Assembly: GCA_016490735.1 (NCBI GenBank)
Contig: JAEMWC010000118.1
Span: 462,501 to 526,500 of the forward strand
Length of the DNA: 64,000 nucleotides
Origin: Pachyseris speciosa
Taxonomy: Eukaryota; Cnidaria; Anthozoa; Scleractinia; Pachyseridae
Direction: 5' to 3'
Under the pieces are notes generated by a model. The model worked only from the letters and a program-made list of their open reading frames with translations, was not told the origin of the DNA and made no database searches. The position numbers were made by a program, and so were the translations under genes. Positions 42,659-52,800 of the stretch are shown here, one piece after another (positions within the stretch are counted from its first letter, which is position 1; the number at the start of each line of letters is the position of its first letter).

Positions 42659-45559
42659 ATGGGTGTTTTCAATTCTCCATTAAATCAAGATGATAAAGGA
42701 ACAGGAACTGGTGAGAGAGGTCCAGTTGGTCCAATCGGTCCAGCAGGTCCAAAAGGTGATAGAGGTCTAACTGGTCCAAAAGGTGATAAAGGTGATAGAG
42801 GTCCATTTGGTCCAAAAGGTGATAAAGGTGATATAGGTCCAGTTGGTCCAGTTGGTCCAAAAGGTGATGAAGGTGATAGAGGTCCATTTGGTTTTAAAGG
42901 TGAAAGAGGTCCGAGAGGTTATAAAGGTGACAAGGGTGATACAGGTGGATTACAATTAACACTGGATGGTAGTTATGATGTTGAAAACAAACGTCTTACA
43001 AACGTTGGCTCGCCAATAAATAATAGCGATTCCACAAATTTAAGATATGTAAACGATGCTATTTTATCAATTGAAGGAAAACGGGAAAATCCATTTAAAT
43101 TTCTTCTCGAAGACATATCAAAAACAACTGTAACACAAAATGCGAATAATCTTCAATTAGAAGACTTTAATAAAAGCCCATACAAGATCAACAAAAAATC
43201 ATTGTCTTTCATAATTCCAGATGAAAGCATTACATCTGATTTTTTGTTCAATGTATCACAATTGGAAGTTTCAAAGTACACTTTTGTTGTTGAATTTTAT
43301 ACAGAAAATAATCCAGGGCAGGCGACAATTGAAATTGAAATGGAGACATTAAATTTACATATAAGAAAAAATTCAATACAAAGAGCATTTCCAAAGACAC
43401 ATGTTGTTGATGGTTATCTTAAGAAAATATTCTTCATTGAGAAAACAATTCAAGCAGCCTCAACGATTAAATTAATAGTTATTACACCAAACATATTGAA
43501 TAATGTGAAACATCATATTATAGTTTATGGTGTCTTTGGATTTTCTAATATCATTTTATCACATATTCATGACCCAACTTATGAAATTGAAAACGGTAAT
43601 GTTGCATTCAGTGGTAATATTGACATGAAATTAAATAAAATCCTCAACCTGCAGGATAACCCCTCAAACCCACAAGATGCTGTAAACAAAAAGTATGTTG
43701 ATGCTGAAATTGCTGGTATTGATTTTTCTCCGTTTATTAAAAAAGATGGAAGTGTTATAATGACTGGTAATCAGGATTTTGGGGGGTTTATTATTACAGG
43801 TCATGGGATAGGAAACCAACCAGCAGATCTTGTGAATAAATCATATATTGACACTAATCTCGCATCAAAAAGCAGTATCGGTCAAACTCTACTTCGAGAT
43901 GGAACACAAGAAATGACTGCTAATTTAAATCTTGCTGGTAACAAAGTGATCAACTGTGCAACACCAGCTGCTAACACAGATGCTGCCAACAAGTTTTATG
44001 TAGATGATAAAACTAAAGATATTATTGGATTTACATCTGATGGAAGTTATGATTTTTTAAACAAACACTTGGAGAATGTTGGTCAGATCCATGCTTCAGG
44101 CTATATTGACTTACATAATAATAAAATTATAAATGTTGGGGCTCCAACCACTGACAAAGATGCTGCCAACAAAATTTATGTTGACCAGGCCCCTTTTCTT
44201 AAACTTGTTGGAGGTCAAATGGCTGGTGATATTGACATGGGTGATAACACACTCGCAAACTTAAAAGAAGGAACAAATAAAACCGATGCCGTAAATTTAG
44301 ATCAATTAGAAAAAAGTCATGTTTCATCTGCTTCTCATCCAAAGAATGCTTTCAAATATTTGATGAATGATATCGATGAAGTCAGTACTGAATATGGCTT
44401 GACAGTTAATGGATATGTCAATTTACCTCGTTCACCACATATGATTTCAAAAAAGGTCATTGATGTAGACTTGAATAAAGAAGCTAATCATATTTACAGA
44501 GCTAGAATTGGTTTTAATATGTACTCAATAAATGATGGAAAATACACTTTTGTTCTCGAATGGCTATTTCCTGATTATGAAGGAATGAATCTTAGTAGTG
44601 TAACATTCAGTGCAACTGGTGGAATCACAATTCATAGAACTGTAGGGAGAAAATTTGACAACAGAAATGAAGATCATTCGAGATATTTATTATGGATTGA
44701 AAAACCTTCAGTAAGTTCACCACCTGAATATTTATATTGTACAATTCATATTAATGCTAACCCAACTTATCCAAATAAGTACAAAGTTCATTGTGTTGCA
44801 TATGGTATTGATTTTGAAGCTGTAAACGTTCCATCAAGTGTTTACGACTTCACAGAAGCTTATAAAATCGTGAATGAAAAAATACAATTACAAACTGATT
44901 TAGATTTGAATGGACATGCTTTGATTAATAATTCATCAAACTTATTTGACGGTCAAAATGGTGAATTGACAATGCTAAATAATATTAATATGAACAGCTT
45001 TCTAATTAAAGAAGCAAAATTAGGTGGTGATTTAAATCTGAATGGCTATAGAACTCATAATAATAGTTTGAATCTATTTCGTTCAAGCGTTACAGGTGTA
45101 ATTATGGAAACAGCTTTCGATTTACGTGGATTTGCTCTTTACCAGCCGAAATTAGGAGGTGATCTAGATTTGAATGGGAATGGAATAATTGGTCAAATAC
45201 AATATTTAAACTGCTTTGTTGAAGCCAGTCAAGGACATAATAAAAATATTTTGAAGCCTGTTTCAATTAATGGCTCTGAATATTTAGTTCTTCACAACAA
45301 TAACTTTTATATTAAGAAAATGTATATCATACAAGGAACAAAACCCGGAATATTATACTTCAAGACAAAAGCTGAAGGTGCTGGGTTATTGCCATTTCCA
45401 GCAACAATTTTCGAATACAGAATTCCTTCATTGAGTAGAAACATAAGAACAGTTACAGTCAATAAATCATTATCGAGAGGCTATTTTATAATTGACTATT
45501 CACATCCTAATACAGGTGCTTTCTATACAACATTCACACTTGAAGTGATTATGAATTAA
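42659..45559 (+). CDS. Collagen-stalk fibre-like protein, 966 residues
   Basis: After a short head ([12 protein letters not shown]), residues about 18-96 are Gly-X-Y collagen repeats ([23 protein letters not shown]). The rest alternates two module types. One is a short repeat with the pattern LNKI.N....DAVNKKYVD, at about residues 105-135, 320-348, 423-450, 484-510 and 526-550, like tail-fibre shaft repeats. The other is a larger beta-rich domain present twice, starting near residues 141 ([10 protein letters not shown]) and 560 ([11 protein letters not shown]). Three DLNLNG repeats follow near the C-terminus. This looks like a trimeric spike or fibre. Host attachment is inference. TCTAA lies 6 nt before the start. 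The frame is fully open. Confidence 0.75.
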   Translation: MGVFNSPLNQDDKGTGTGERGPVGPIGPAGPKGDRGLTGPKGDKGDRGPFGPKGDKGDIGPVGPVGPKGDEGDRGPFGFKGERGPRGYKGDKGDTGGLQLTLDGSYDVENKRLTNVGSPINNSDSTNLRYVNDAILSIEGKRENPFKFLLEDISKTTVTQNANNLQLEDFNKSPYKINKKSLSFIIPDESITSDFLFNVSQLEVSKYTFVVEFYTENNPGQATIEIEMETLNLHIRKNSIQRAFPKTHVVDGYLKKIFFIEKTIQAASTIKLIVITPNILNNVKHHIIVYGVFGFSNIILSHIHDPTYEIENGNVAFSGNIDMKLNKILNLQDNPSNPQDAVNKKYVDAEIAGIDFSPFIKKDGSVIMTGNQDFGGFIITGHGIGNQPADLVNKSYIDTNLASKSSIGQTLLRDGTQEMTANLNLAGNKVINCATPAANTDAANKFYVDDKTKDIIGFTSDGSYDFLNKHLENVGQIHASGYIDLHNNKIINVGAPTTDKDAANKIYVDQAPFLKLVGGQMAGDIDMGDNTLANLKEGTNKTDAVNLDQLEKSHVSSASHPKNAFKYLMNDIDEVSTEYGLTVNGYVNLPRSPHMISKKVIDVDLNKEANHIYRARIGFNMYSINDGKYTFVLEWLFPDYEGMNLSSVTFSATGGITIHRTVGRKFDNRNEDHSRYLLWIEKPSVSSPPEYLYCTIHINANPTYPNKYKVHCVAYGIDFEAVNVPSSVYDFTEAYKIVNEKIQLQTDLDLNGHALINNSSNLFDGQNGELTMLNNINMNSFLIKEAKLGGDLNLNGYRTHNNSLNLFRSSVTGVIMETAFDLRGFALYQPKLGGDLDLNGNGIIGQIQYLNCFVEASQGHNKNILKPVSINGSEYLVLHNNNFYIKKMYIIQGTKPGILYFKTKAEGAGLLPFPATIFEYRIPSLSRNIRTVTVNKSLSRGYFIIDYSHPNTGAFYTTFTLEVIMN

Positions 45560-45575
45560 TCTAAATTAATATTAT

Positions 45576-46538
45576 ATGGGTGTATTCAACCACACAATAG
45601 AACATATAAATGTGAAAAGTAAAGATGGAACTGGATTTAAATTAACAAACGATGGGCATTATGATCTTGAAAACAAACTTTTGACAAATGTAAGACCCGG
45701 CAATGATCTCAATCATGTTGTTGTTAAATCACAAGTTTCTGATATTGTCAGAGACAGTTTTTTGGATTTATGGGTTTCTGAATTTATCAGATTATACTCA
45801 AAATGTGTTTATCAAATTGACAGAGCCAATGATGATTTTGTAGATATGAATGCAAACAGAAAAGTTGAAACATTATACGATCTTTCAAATGAAAAAAATG
45901 ATGCAACACAATCAACCATAAATTCAAGACCTACTGTTTGTACCAAGGCTAAGAAACTTAATGGACGTTATTTTTTAAAATTTGGTGGATCACAGAGAAT
46001 GATAAGTCAAATCAATTTAAATAATAATGCTGTTAATATTTTCATTGTTTATAAATTAAATTCAAATACAGGTGGAAATCCATGGAAAAATGGGCTTTTT
46101 GGACATGACAATGGAGGTTATGATAAGTTTGTCAGCTATTACAGTGGTTCAAATTTAGTTATAAGTGGTGTTGATCAATCAAATTGTGTATATTTTGGTC
46201 CAGCAGCGTCTATACAAAATTTCACCAAATTAGCAGATTATTCCGTAAATGATTTAGGTCAAATTAATGTTTGGTATTGTTTATCTGTTCATTGGGATAA
46301 TTTATCTTCTCCAAATATAGACAAAAGTAAAATCTATTGGAACAAAAAACATATTGGAAGTTTCACAGCCGCCAATAGAACCGGTAGTCAACAAATGACT
46401 TTTGGTGATTTAGATCCAAGTTCCATCGCACCTTTAGACGGCTGTATCAGTTTTTTCTGTGTATACTTAGATTTTATGTTAGATGAAAAAACAATTTTAG
46501 ATCATCATCAAATTTTAATGCAACGATATAGTATATGA
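45576..46538 (+). CDS. Lectin-like (concanavalin/laminin-G type) surface protein
   Basis: A 320-codon intact frame. Its head (MGVFNHTIE) and the repeat LTNDGHYDLENKLLTNV copy the head and first repeat of the fibre protein before it, so the two share an anchoring region. Residues about 125-315 look like a concanavalin A-like/LamG sandwich (VNIFIVYKLNSN, GLFGHDNGGYDK, FFCVYLDFMLDE). It may be an exchangeable receptor- or sugar-binding head on a shared base. TCTAA lies 11 nt before the ATG. Its stop overlaps the start of the next gene by 4 nt. Confidence 0.65.
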   Translation: MGVFNHTIEHINVKSKDGTGFKLTNDGHYDLENKLLTNVRPGNDLNHVVVKSQVSDIVRDSFLDLWVSEFIRLYSKCVYQIDRANDDFVDMNANRKVETLYDLSNEKNDATQSTINSRPTVCTKAKKLNGRYFLKFGGSQRMISQINLNNNAVNIFIVYKLNSNTGGNPWKNGLFGHDNGGYDKFVSYYSGSNLVISGVDQSNCVYFGPAASIQNFTKLADYSVNDLGQINVWYCLSVHWDNLSSPNIDKSKIYWNKKHIGSFTAANRTGSQQMTFGDLDPSSIAPLDGCISFFCVYLDFMLDEKTILDHHQILMQRYSI

Positions 46539-46957
46539 TAGAAGACATAACCAAATACGTGAAATATTTTTTTGATGAAACCAAACAACAACATATTCAT
46601 ATTGATGACACAATATTGAAATCATGCCTGGTGTACCAATATTTGTATTTCAAGCATTTCAAAATAAAAATTTCAATAAACAATATTTTGTATCTTAATG
46701 ATGGTATAGGACTTATTGGTCCAGGAAATGGTTGCACTACACGATTTTTTGAAAGAACACTTGGTTGGATTGATGTATTACACTCACATAGTATTCTCCA
46801 TGATGCTTTTGGAAGATTTTATAACCGTCATTCATTAGACAGAGGGTACACATATACCATACCAAAGAACCTTACAACAAAATGGATGAAAAGATCTCCA
46901 TTACGTGGTCAATTCACTGGATTAATTTATTGTATTTGCAAAAGAATTATAATATAA
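46535..46957 (+). CDS. Unknown protein with a His-Asp motif
   Basis: A 140-codon frame whose ATG overlaps the stop of the lectin-like gene (ATGA), so translation is probably coupled or follows from the same transcript. It has GLIGPGNGC in the middle and HSHSILHDAFGRFY about 25 residues later. The order of a GPGN loop then HD recalls phospholipase A2, but HD in a similar context also occurs in phage DUF1353 proteins, so I cannot choose. The C-terminus is basic. Location next to fibre and lectin genes suggests a virion or entry-related role; this is inference. Confidence 0.55.
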   Translation: MIEDITKYVKYFFDETKQQHIHIDDTILKSCLVYQYLYFKHFKIKISINNILYLNDGIGLIGPGNGCTTRFFERTLGWIDVLHSHSILHDAFGRFYNRHSLDRGYTYTIPKNLTTKWMKRSPLRGQFTGLIYCICKRIII

Positions 46958-47455
46958 ATGATATATATGACTGATAATCGAAAAAGCATATTCAACTGGA
47001 ACCATATTTCAGGTGAATTAACAGAAGACCAGATTAAGGAATTAAAATCATATTACCACACATATCACAAAAAGTGTTGGGCTCACAAACAGGCGGTGAA
47101 ACAGTTCAAAAAATGGAAATTACTGGGGAACTCATTGTCTATCATCTTTGCAACCGGGGGTCTCACCACAAGCATAGCAACTGGTGGTGTTAGTTTGGTA
47201 GCCATCAGTACAGCAGCACTTTTGATACAAGGGTGGATGAAGCATAAAAACCTCGATCTCAAAATCCAAAATTGTACATATGCTTATCAAAGCTATCAAC
47301 ATCCACTCAATACCATAAAAGACACAATGAGGAGTGGTAATTTCAATGAGTCAAGCATCCATAACACAATGAAGAACATTGATGATTATGTGACTGACAA
47401 CAGTCCTGTTATCGATAAGTACCTACTAAAATATGATGAAAAATTTACTGTCTAA
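46958..47455 (+). CDS. Small protein with a hydrophobic glycine-rich segment
   Basis: A 165-codon frame starting one base after the previous stop. A second ATG at 46970 is an alternative start. Residues about 60-95 are hydrophobic and glycine/threonine-rich (IIFATGGLTTSIATGGVSLV, AISTAALLI), long enough to cross a membrane or form a helical hairpin. Both flanks are charged and helical. Proteins of this look are frequent in Polintons, but no function is known to me. It ends by overlapping the 3' end of the opposite-strand zinc-ribbon gene by 11 bp. Confidence 0.6.
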   Translation: MIYMTDNRKSIFNWNHISGELTEDQIKELKSYYHTYHKKCWAHKQAVKQFKKWKLLGNSLSIIFATGGLTTSIATGGVSLVAISTAALLIQGWMKHKNLDLKIQNCTYAYQSYQHPLNTIKDTMRSGNFNESSIHNTMKNIDDYVTDNSPVIDKYLLKYDEKFTV

Positions 47456-48008
47456 TAATACCAATAATTACATCAAATATCAACAATAAGATTTCAACCC
47501 AATATTGATTATAAATTTTGAGTGTTCTTTTCGAATTAGTAATTATTATTTTCTCATAAGGAAGACCAAGCATTAAAAATATTTGCTTAAGGACAAATTT
47601 AGTACTTATCATCCTTTTACGATTCTTATTCACTAAAGGAAGAACTTTGTCTATCTCTTTGAATATTTTCAATATTTTACTATTATCTTTCAGAGAAATT
47701 TGAAATCCATTCTCACAACATATACTATTCATCACATTTTCAATATGGTACTTCCGATGATATACAGATTTTCGTCTTATTTTATACATATTCTCATGAA
47801 AGTCAACGTATTCTTTACAAAAATCATAACTATGGACGGAACCACAATTTAGACAAACATTTTCACCATCACCGTTAAACATTTCCTGATTACTGCAGCA
47901 TTGTACTACCACACTACTATTAACTTCTGCCAATTGCTGATCACAAAAAGGACAAGTATACTCTTCCATATTCTTTAATTCATTGTGAATTACTGAATTA
48001 CAACTCAT
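47445..48008 (-). CDS. VLTF3/TFIIB-like zinc-ribbon protein
   Basis: A 187-codon intact frame at the right edge, facing inward. The N-terminus has CPFCDQQL and, after a spacer, CLNCGSVHSYDFC, a zinc ribbon of the TFIIB/VLTF type. Next come SVYHRKYHIENVMNSI and a helical domain with NRKRMISTKFVLKQIFLMLG. This layout recalls poxvirus late transcription factor VLTF3-like proteins reported in large DNA viruses and virophage-related elements. If correct, it could direct expression of the structural genes. The assignment rests on pattern memory alone. It is the only - strand gene in the right third and does not have the TCTAA leader. Confidence 0.55.
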   Translation of the reverse strand: MSCNSVIHNELKNMEEYTCPFCDQQLAEVNSSVVVQCCSNQEMFNGDGENVCLNCGSVHSYDFCKEYVDFHENMYKIRRKSVYHRKYHIENVMNSICCENGFQISLKDNSKILKIFKEIDKVLPLVNKNRKRMISTKFVLKQIFLMLGLPYEKIIITNSKRTLKIYNQYWVEILLLIFDVIIGIIRQ

Positions 48009-48049
48009 TCTATACTATTATTTGAGATAATATTTTTATGTTACTAACA

Positions 48050-48268
48050 CATGACTCATTTCCTGTTTTTCCGAGAATGTCACGCTTGGTGATTTTTCCG
48101 AGAAAGAAAAAGAACAACTATAGATTCCATCAAATTGTATCAAAAATTGGTATCATCAAATTATATCAAAATCTGGTATCATCAAATTTTAAAAACATAT
48201 AGATTTAATTGGTGGAAAATGCGCTGGTTCCATAAAAATGCGTTGGTACCCCCAATTACTATACTACT
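48050..48268. repeat. Polinton right TIR
   Basis: 219 bp, inverted copy of the left TIR without one 12-bp unit. It ends TATACTACT at 48268. Confidence 0.93.
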
Positions 48269-48274
48269 AAGGTC
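48269..48274. repeat. Polinton target-site duplication, right copy
   Basis: AAGGTC, identical to 29912-29917. Beyond it the BEL gag frame resumes. Confidence 0.93.
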
Positions 48275-49748
48275 TAAAGCAAGTTCGTCCTCCACAAAAC
48301 ATCTCTCCTTAGCGTTACTTGATGCGGCAGCCAAGGCTGCGAAGCTGCAGGCTGAGATGGAATTCTTCGAAAAGGAAAAGGAATTGAGGCGACTACAACT
48401 TGAAAAAGAAATAGCTATTGCAAGCGCCGAAGAAAGGGCGATAAAGTGAATTCTTCAAGAAGACAGATTAGCGGCCGAAAAAGAAGTGTCAAATGTCGAA
48501 GGCGTTAATCCTGAAGTAAAGCAGGAATTGAAATCAGACTTAAGTGGCCAAAACATTAAAAGGGAAAGAAGTTTTTCAGCTAACCCATACGCGCCTGCAT
48601 TCGTTCCTGCTAGTTATTCAACACCACCTTTCGAACCTCTAAGAGCAGAACATGGTTTCACACCGCGATTTTCACAGAATGGCGTAAATACAACCCTTCA
48701 GGAGATAGTCAGCCTTCAAGCGAAGCAAGCGGAATTGAGCTCATTAATTATCAACCAGCAGAAGGTTAGCAACCTCCCAGTTAAAGAGCCGCCGGTGTTT
48801 TCGGGAGATTACTTTGAGTATCCAGCCTTCGTCACTGCTTTCGATTCCATCATTTGCAGTAATGTGCCTTCGAATAGAGAACGTCTGTATTTCCTGGATA
48901 AGTACACCAAAGGCAAAGCTATAGACGTAGTAAAGGGTTTCCTGGCTATGAGCTCCGACAGCGCGTATGAAAGGGCTCGGAAGATGTTAGATCAGCGGTT
49001 CGGAAATCCCGTCCATGTAGCCGAGGCGTACAAGTCTAGTCTAAGAAGCTGGTCAAAGATCAACGATGGAGATAGCAGTGGCCTCCAAGACTTCTCTGAC
49101 TTTCTCGTGCGCTGCGAAGAAGCAATGAAGACAATGCAGTCAATGGGGGACCTCGACTCAACAGAAACCCTCCGCCTCGTAAGCAGCAAACTTCCTTCGT
49201 ACTCTGCTGTGAAATGGTGTCGGCACGCTAATGAGACGCAAACAAAGTCTAGGAAGATTGTTACCTTTAGTGCCTTAGTGAACTTTGTCAAAGGTGAAGC
49301 AGAGCTTGCAAATGACCCTATCTTCTCACCGGATGCCTTGAAAGCGGAGCGAAAGAAGACTGGTGCCCAGCCCAAGTGGGGATGGAGGAACAAATCAAGG
49401 AAGAAGGACGACAGTAATTTAAGCGCCAATTCCTTTGCGACTACAGGTAGTCCACCCGTCAACAGTCTCGTTTCGTCATCAAAACCCTCAGCAGATCAGA
49501 ACTGTCCTCTTTGCAATGCTCGTCACAATCTCGTCAAGTGCAGTAAATTTCTGAAACGTTCCGTAGACGAGCGCAGTGAAGTTATTCGCAGTAAGGGTCT
49601 TTGCTACGGCTGTTTCAAGTCGGGTCACGTGTCTTCAGGATGTCGCAATAGATCCGTTTGCAAGGAATGTGTAAGACGTCACCACACTTTGTTGCATGGT
49701 GTTAAACCGAGATCTACAGAAAGTAGTCCACAGCCTGGGCCCGAATAA
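48275..49748 (+). pseudogene. BEL gag (split by the Polinton, with stops)
   Basis: The gag start is the ATG at 29895. Seven codons and two bases later the Polinton begins, and the frame resumes after the target duplication at 48275. An alanine/lysine/glutamate coiled coil follows (LDAAAKAAKLQAEMEFFEKE). The frame is stopped by TGA at 48447-48449 and continues from 48486 in the same frame. Next comes the capsid-like region typical of BEL Gag (PPVFSGDYFEYPAFVTAFDS, DKYTKGKAIDVVKGFL), then zinc knuckles (CPLCNARHNLVKC, CYGCFKSGHVSSGC, CKECVRRHH). A TAA at 49746-49748 ends it. BEL elements normally make Gag and Pol from one frame, and pol continues in this same frame, so that stop is probably also a mutation. 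Confidence 0.85.
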
Positions 49749-49838
49749 CAAGAAACACGCCAAACCTCTGGCAGGAATGAATCACTTGGAGAGAAACCGC
49801 CAGTTGCAGAATCCGCAAGTTCACACCTAATCAGTTTA

Positions 49839-52800
49839 GTGCACAGCTCAGCTGCAGAATCCGCTAGCGTAATCACTAACTTTCGAATCATTCAAGTCAA
49901 TTTGTTTCACAAGGATAACACAGAGAAAGCAATCAAGGTCTACGTTCTCCTAGACGATGCAAGCGATACAACCTTCGTAACCACCCAAGTACAACGTGAA
50001 CTCGGCATCAAGGGTGTTGAAACTAGTCTAGATTTGAGTACTATGCTTGGTCGTCAAAGAATAGTTGTGGAAAGAATTGATGGCTTGGTCGTTCAGCGTC
50101 TTGATAAACGCACCGAGATTGAACTACCCAAGACATACGCAAGGGAAACCATTCCTTCAGGTCGAGACCAGATTCCAAGACCGGAGATTGTGAATAGCTG
50201 GCCACACCTTAGAAAGATCCAGGGCAAAATTCCACCGTACGATGAAAATGTAGACATCGGCTTGTTAATTGGCTGTAACTGCCCGAAAGCAATCAAACCA
50301 ATAGAAGTAATACGTGGGAAAGGTGAAGAGCCTTACGCAGTTCGAACCTCACTGGGTTGGAGCATCGTTGGACCAGTCGCCAAGTCAAACACCCCTCAAG
50401 ATGGCTACGCCCTCGATTCCACTTGTCACCGTATCCTGTCAAGAAAGGTTATTTCTGGAACAAGCAACAACGCCAACCAATTAAGTTTCGTTCTCCACGG
50501 AAAAACGAAGGAGGTCATAAACCCATCAGCTATTAATCAGATATTCGAGCTCGATTTCTTGGAGCACAAAGGCAAATGGAAGCATGGTCTATCCAAAGAA
50601 GACAGAGAGTTCATTCAGATAGCGGAAAGGGGTATTCAACATCGTGAAGATGGCCATTACGAGCTCCCACTGCCCTTGAAGAACAAAAGCATCGAGTTGC
50701 CAAACAATAAGACAACAGCGCTTCGCAGACTTAGTCAACTGAAAAGAAGGTTCGTGGGTAGAAACGGTCAGCAATACTACGAACACTACGTGGAATTTAT
50801 GAAGAAATTGATAGAGAATGGTTACGCTGAACGTGTGCCAGAGATGCCTGAAACAGACCATACATCCCATGATCAAGGTAGAAAGAAACAGAACGTTTTG
50901 TACATTCCACACCATGGAGTTTATCATCCAAAGAAGACCAATAAGATTCGTGTAGTTTTCGACTGTGCTGCTGAGTACGAAAATGAGTCGCTAAACAAGC
51001 ACCTGCTCCAAGGCCCTGACTTGACAAACAATTTGACCGGCGTACTTTGCAGGTTTCGAAAAGAGCCGATCGCGTTTATGTGTGACATAGAGGCCATGTT
51101 CCACCAAGTGAAAGTGAACGAAGAGTACAGGGACTTGTTACGTTTTCTCTGGTGGGAAGATGGCGATTTCACCAAGGAACCGAAAGAGTACAGAATGACC
51201 GTACACTTGCTTGGAGCCACATCGTCCCCAGGCTGCGCAAATTTCGACTTGAAGTCTACGGCCAATGATGTTGAAGAAGAGTTTGGAGCTAGCGCCGCAG
51301 ATTTTCTTCGCAACGATTTCTACGTTGACGATGGTCTAAAGTCTGTCCCATTGCTCGACGAAGCAGTGAAGCTGATCGCAAGTGTGAAACAAACGTGTAG
51401 CAAGGGAGGTTTCCGACTTCACAAGTTTGTGTCAAATAGTAAAGAAGTTATCAGACGAATCCCAGAGTAAGATAGAGCAGATGGCGTGAAAGAGTTGGAC
51501 CAAGACCTTGACTCGCTTCCCTTAGAGCGCGCACTTGGCGTCCACTGGTGTGTTGAGTCCGACTACTTTCAGTTCACCATAGTGCTACAAGACAAGCCAT
51601 GTACTAGACGAGGAATACTTTCCACTGTGAGCTCGATTTTCGATCCACTCGGATTTGTTGCTCCGCTCTTATTAGACGGGAAGTCAATTCTTCAAGAGCT
51701 GTGCCGCCGTGAAGTGGGCTGGGACGACCCGATACCAGAGGAAGTCAAAGTCAAGTGGGAAAAGTGGAGATCAGATTTGTTTGAAGTTCAGCGCATCTCA
51801 ATTCCCAGATGCTACAAGCCCGACAACTTTGGTCGCGTAGTAAACGCACAACTCTTTCTCGGACGCGAGTGTCAAGGGCTATGGCCAGTGCAGTTACTTG
51901 CGTCTCGTGAACGAAAACCAGAGAGTTCATTGCTCCTTTGTCATGGGCAAGTCCAGAGTGGCACCGCTGAAGCCTGTAACTATACCACGCCTTGAGCTTA
52001 CCGCTGCCGTGTGTTCAGTAAGGATCAGCCAGCACTTACAACGGGAGCTAGAGTGCACCATTGACCAAGAATAGTTTTGGACAGACAGCAAAGTGGTACT
52101 AGGATTCATAGCCAATGAGTGTATGCGGTTTCATGTGTTTGTCGCCAAGAGAGTACAAGAAATTCAAGAAAACACTTCCGTTGATCAGTGGAAATACGTC
52201 GAATCGAAACAGAATCCAGCAGATGAAGCATCGCGAGGTCTGAAAACACAAGAGCTGCTTAATTCCCGATGGATCACCGGACCAGAGTTTCTCTGGGAGA
52301 ATGGAAACCTCCTAATCAACAACAGTAGAGAAGATCACGAAGTCCAGGAAAACAACCCAGAAGTCAAGACGTCTGTCGCCATGGCAACCACAGCATCCAC
52401 ACAATTAGCGCAAGCTCATTCAGAGAAGCTAAGCCTTGCGAAGAGAGTGGAGTATTTCTCTAACTGGTTTCGTGCAGCGCGAGCAGCTGAAAGACCGCGT
52501 CCTCAAGAAGCAGTGCAGCCACGAGGAAGTACAAGGGCTGGACGTCAGTGATTTGAAGAGCGCAGAGTGCGCAATTATTCGTGATGCACAGATTGAAGCC
52601 TTTGAAGAAGAAGTAACGGTTCTACAGAAGATGAAGCAGGAAAACGCAGACCCAGAAAGTAGAGTTTTTGCTCAACAAAGAAAGGCTAGCATGAAGACAA
52701 GCAGCTCGCACTACAAGCTCGACCCGTTCCTAGATGCGGACGGAATCCTGCGAGTCAGTGGACGTCTTAGACGGGCTAGCTTGACAGATGACATTTAGTT

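Larger units (their letters stand above)
29918..48268. mobile_element. Polinton/Maverick (adintovirus-like) element, 18,351 bp
   Basis: TIRs at 29918-30148 and 48050-48268 begin AGTAGTATAG and are flanked by the 6-bp duplication AAGGTC. The inside carries the diagnostic Polinton genes: polymerase B, integrase, protease, ATPase, major capsid and penton, plus ten or so accessory genes. Most genes are on - in the left two-thirds and five are on + at the right. The integrase, polymerase, protease, nuclease and one unknown gene have breaks; the rest are open. It inserted in codon 8 of the BEL gag gene. Confidence 0.96.

Noticed and set aside
42669..42887. - strand ORF rich in [11 protein letters not shown] repeats
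   Set aside because: It is the antisense of the collagen Gly-X-Y repeats of the fibre gene.
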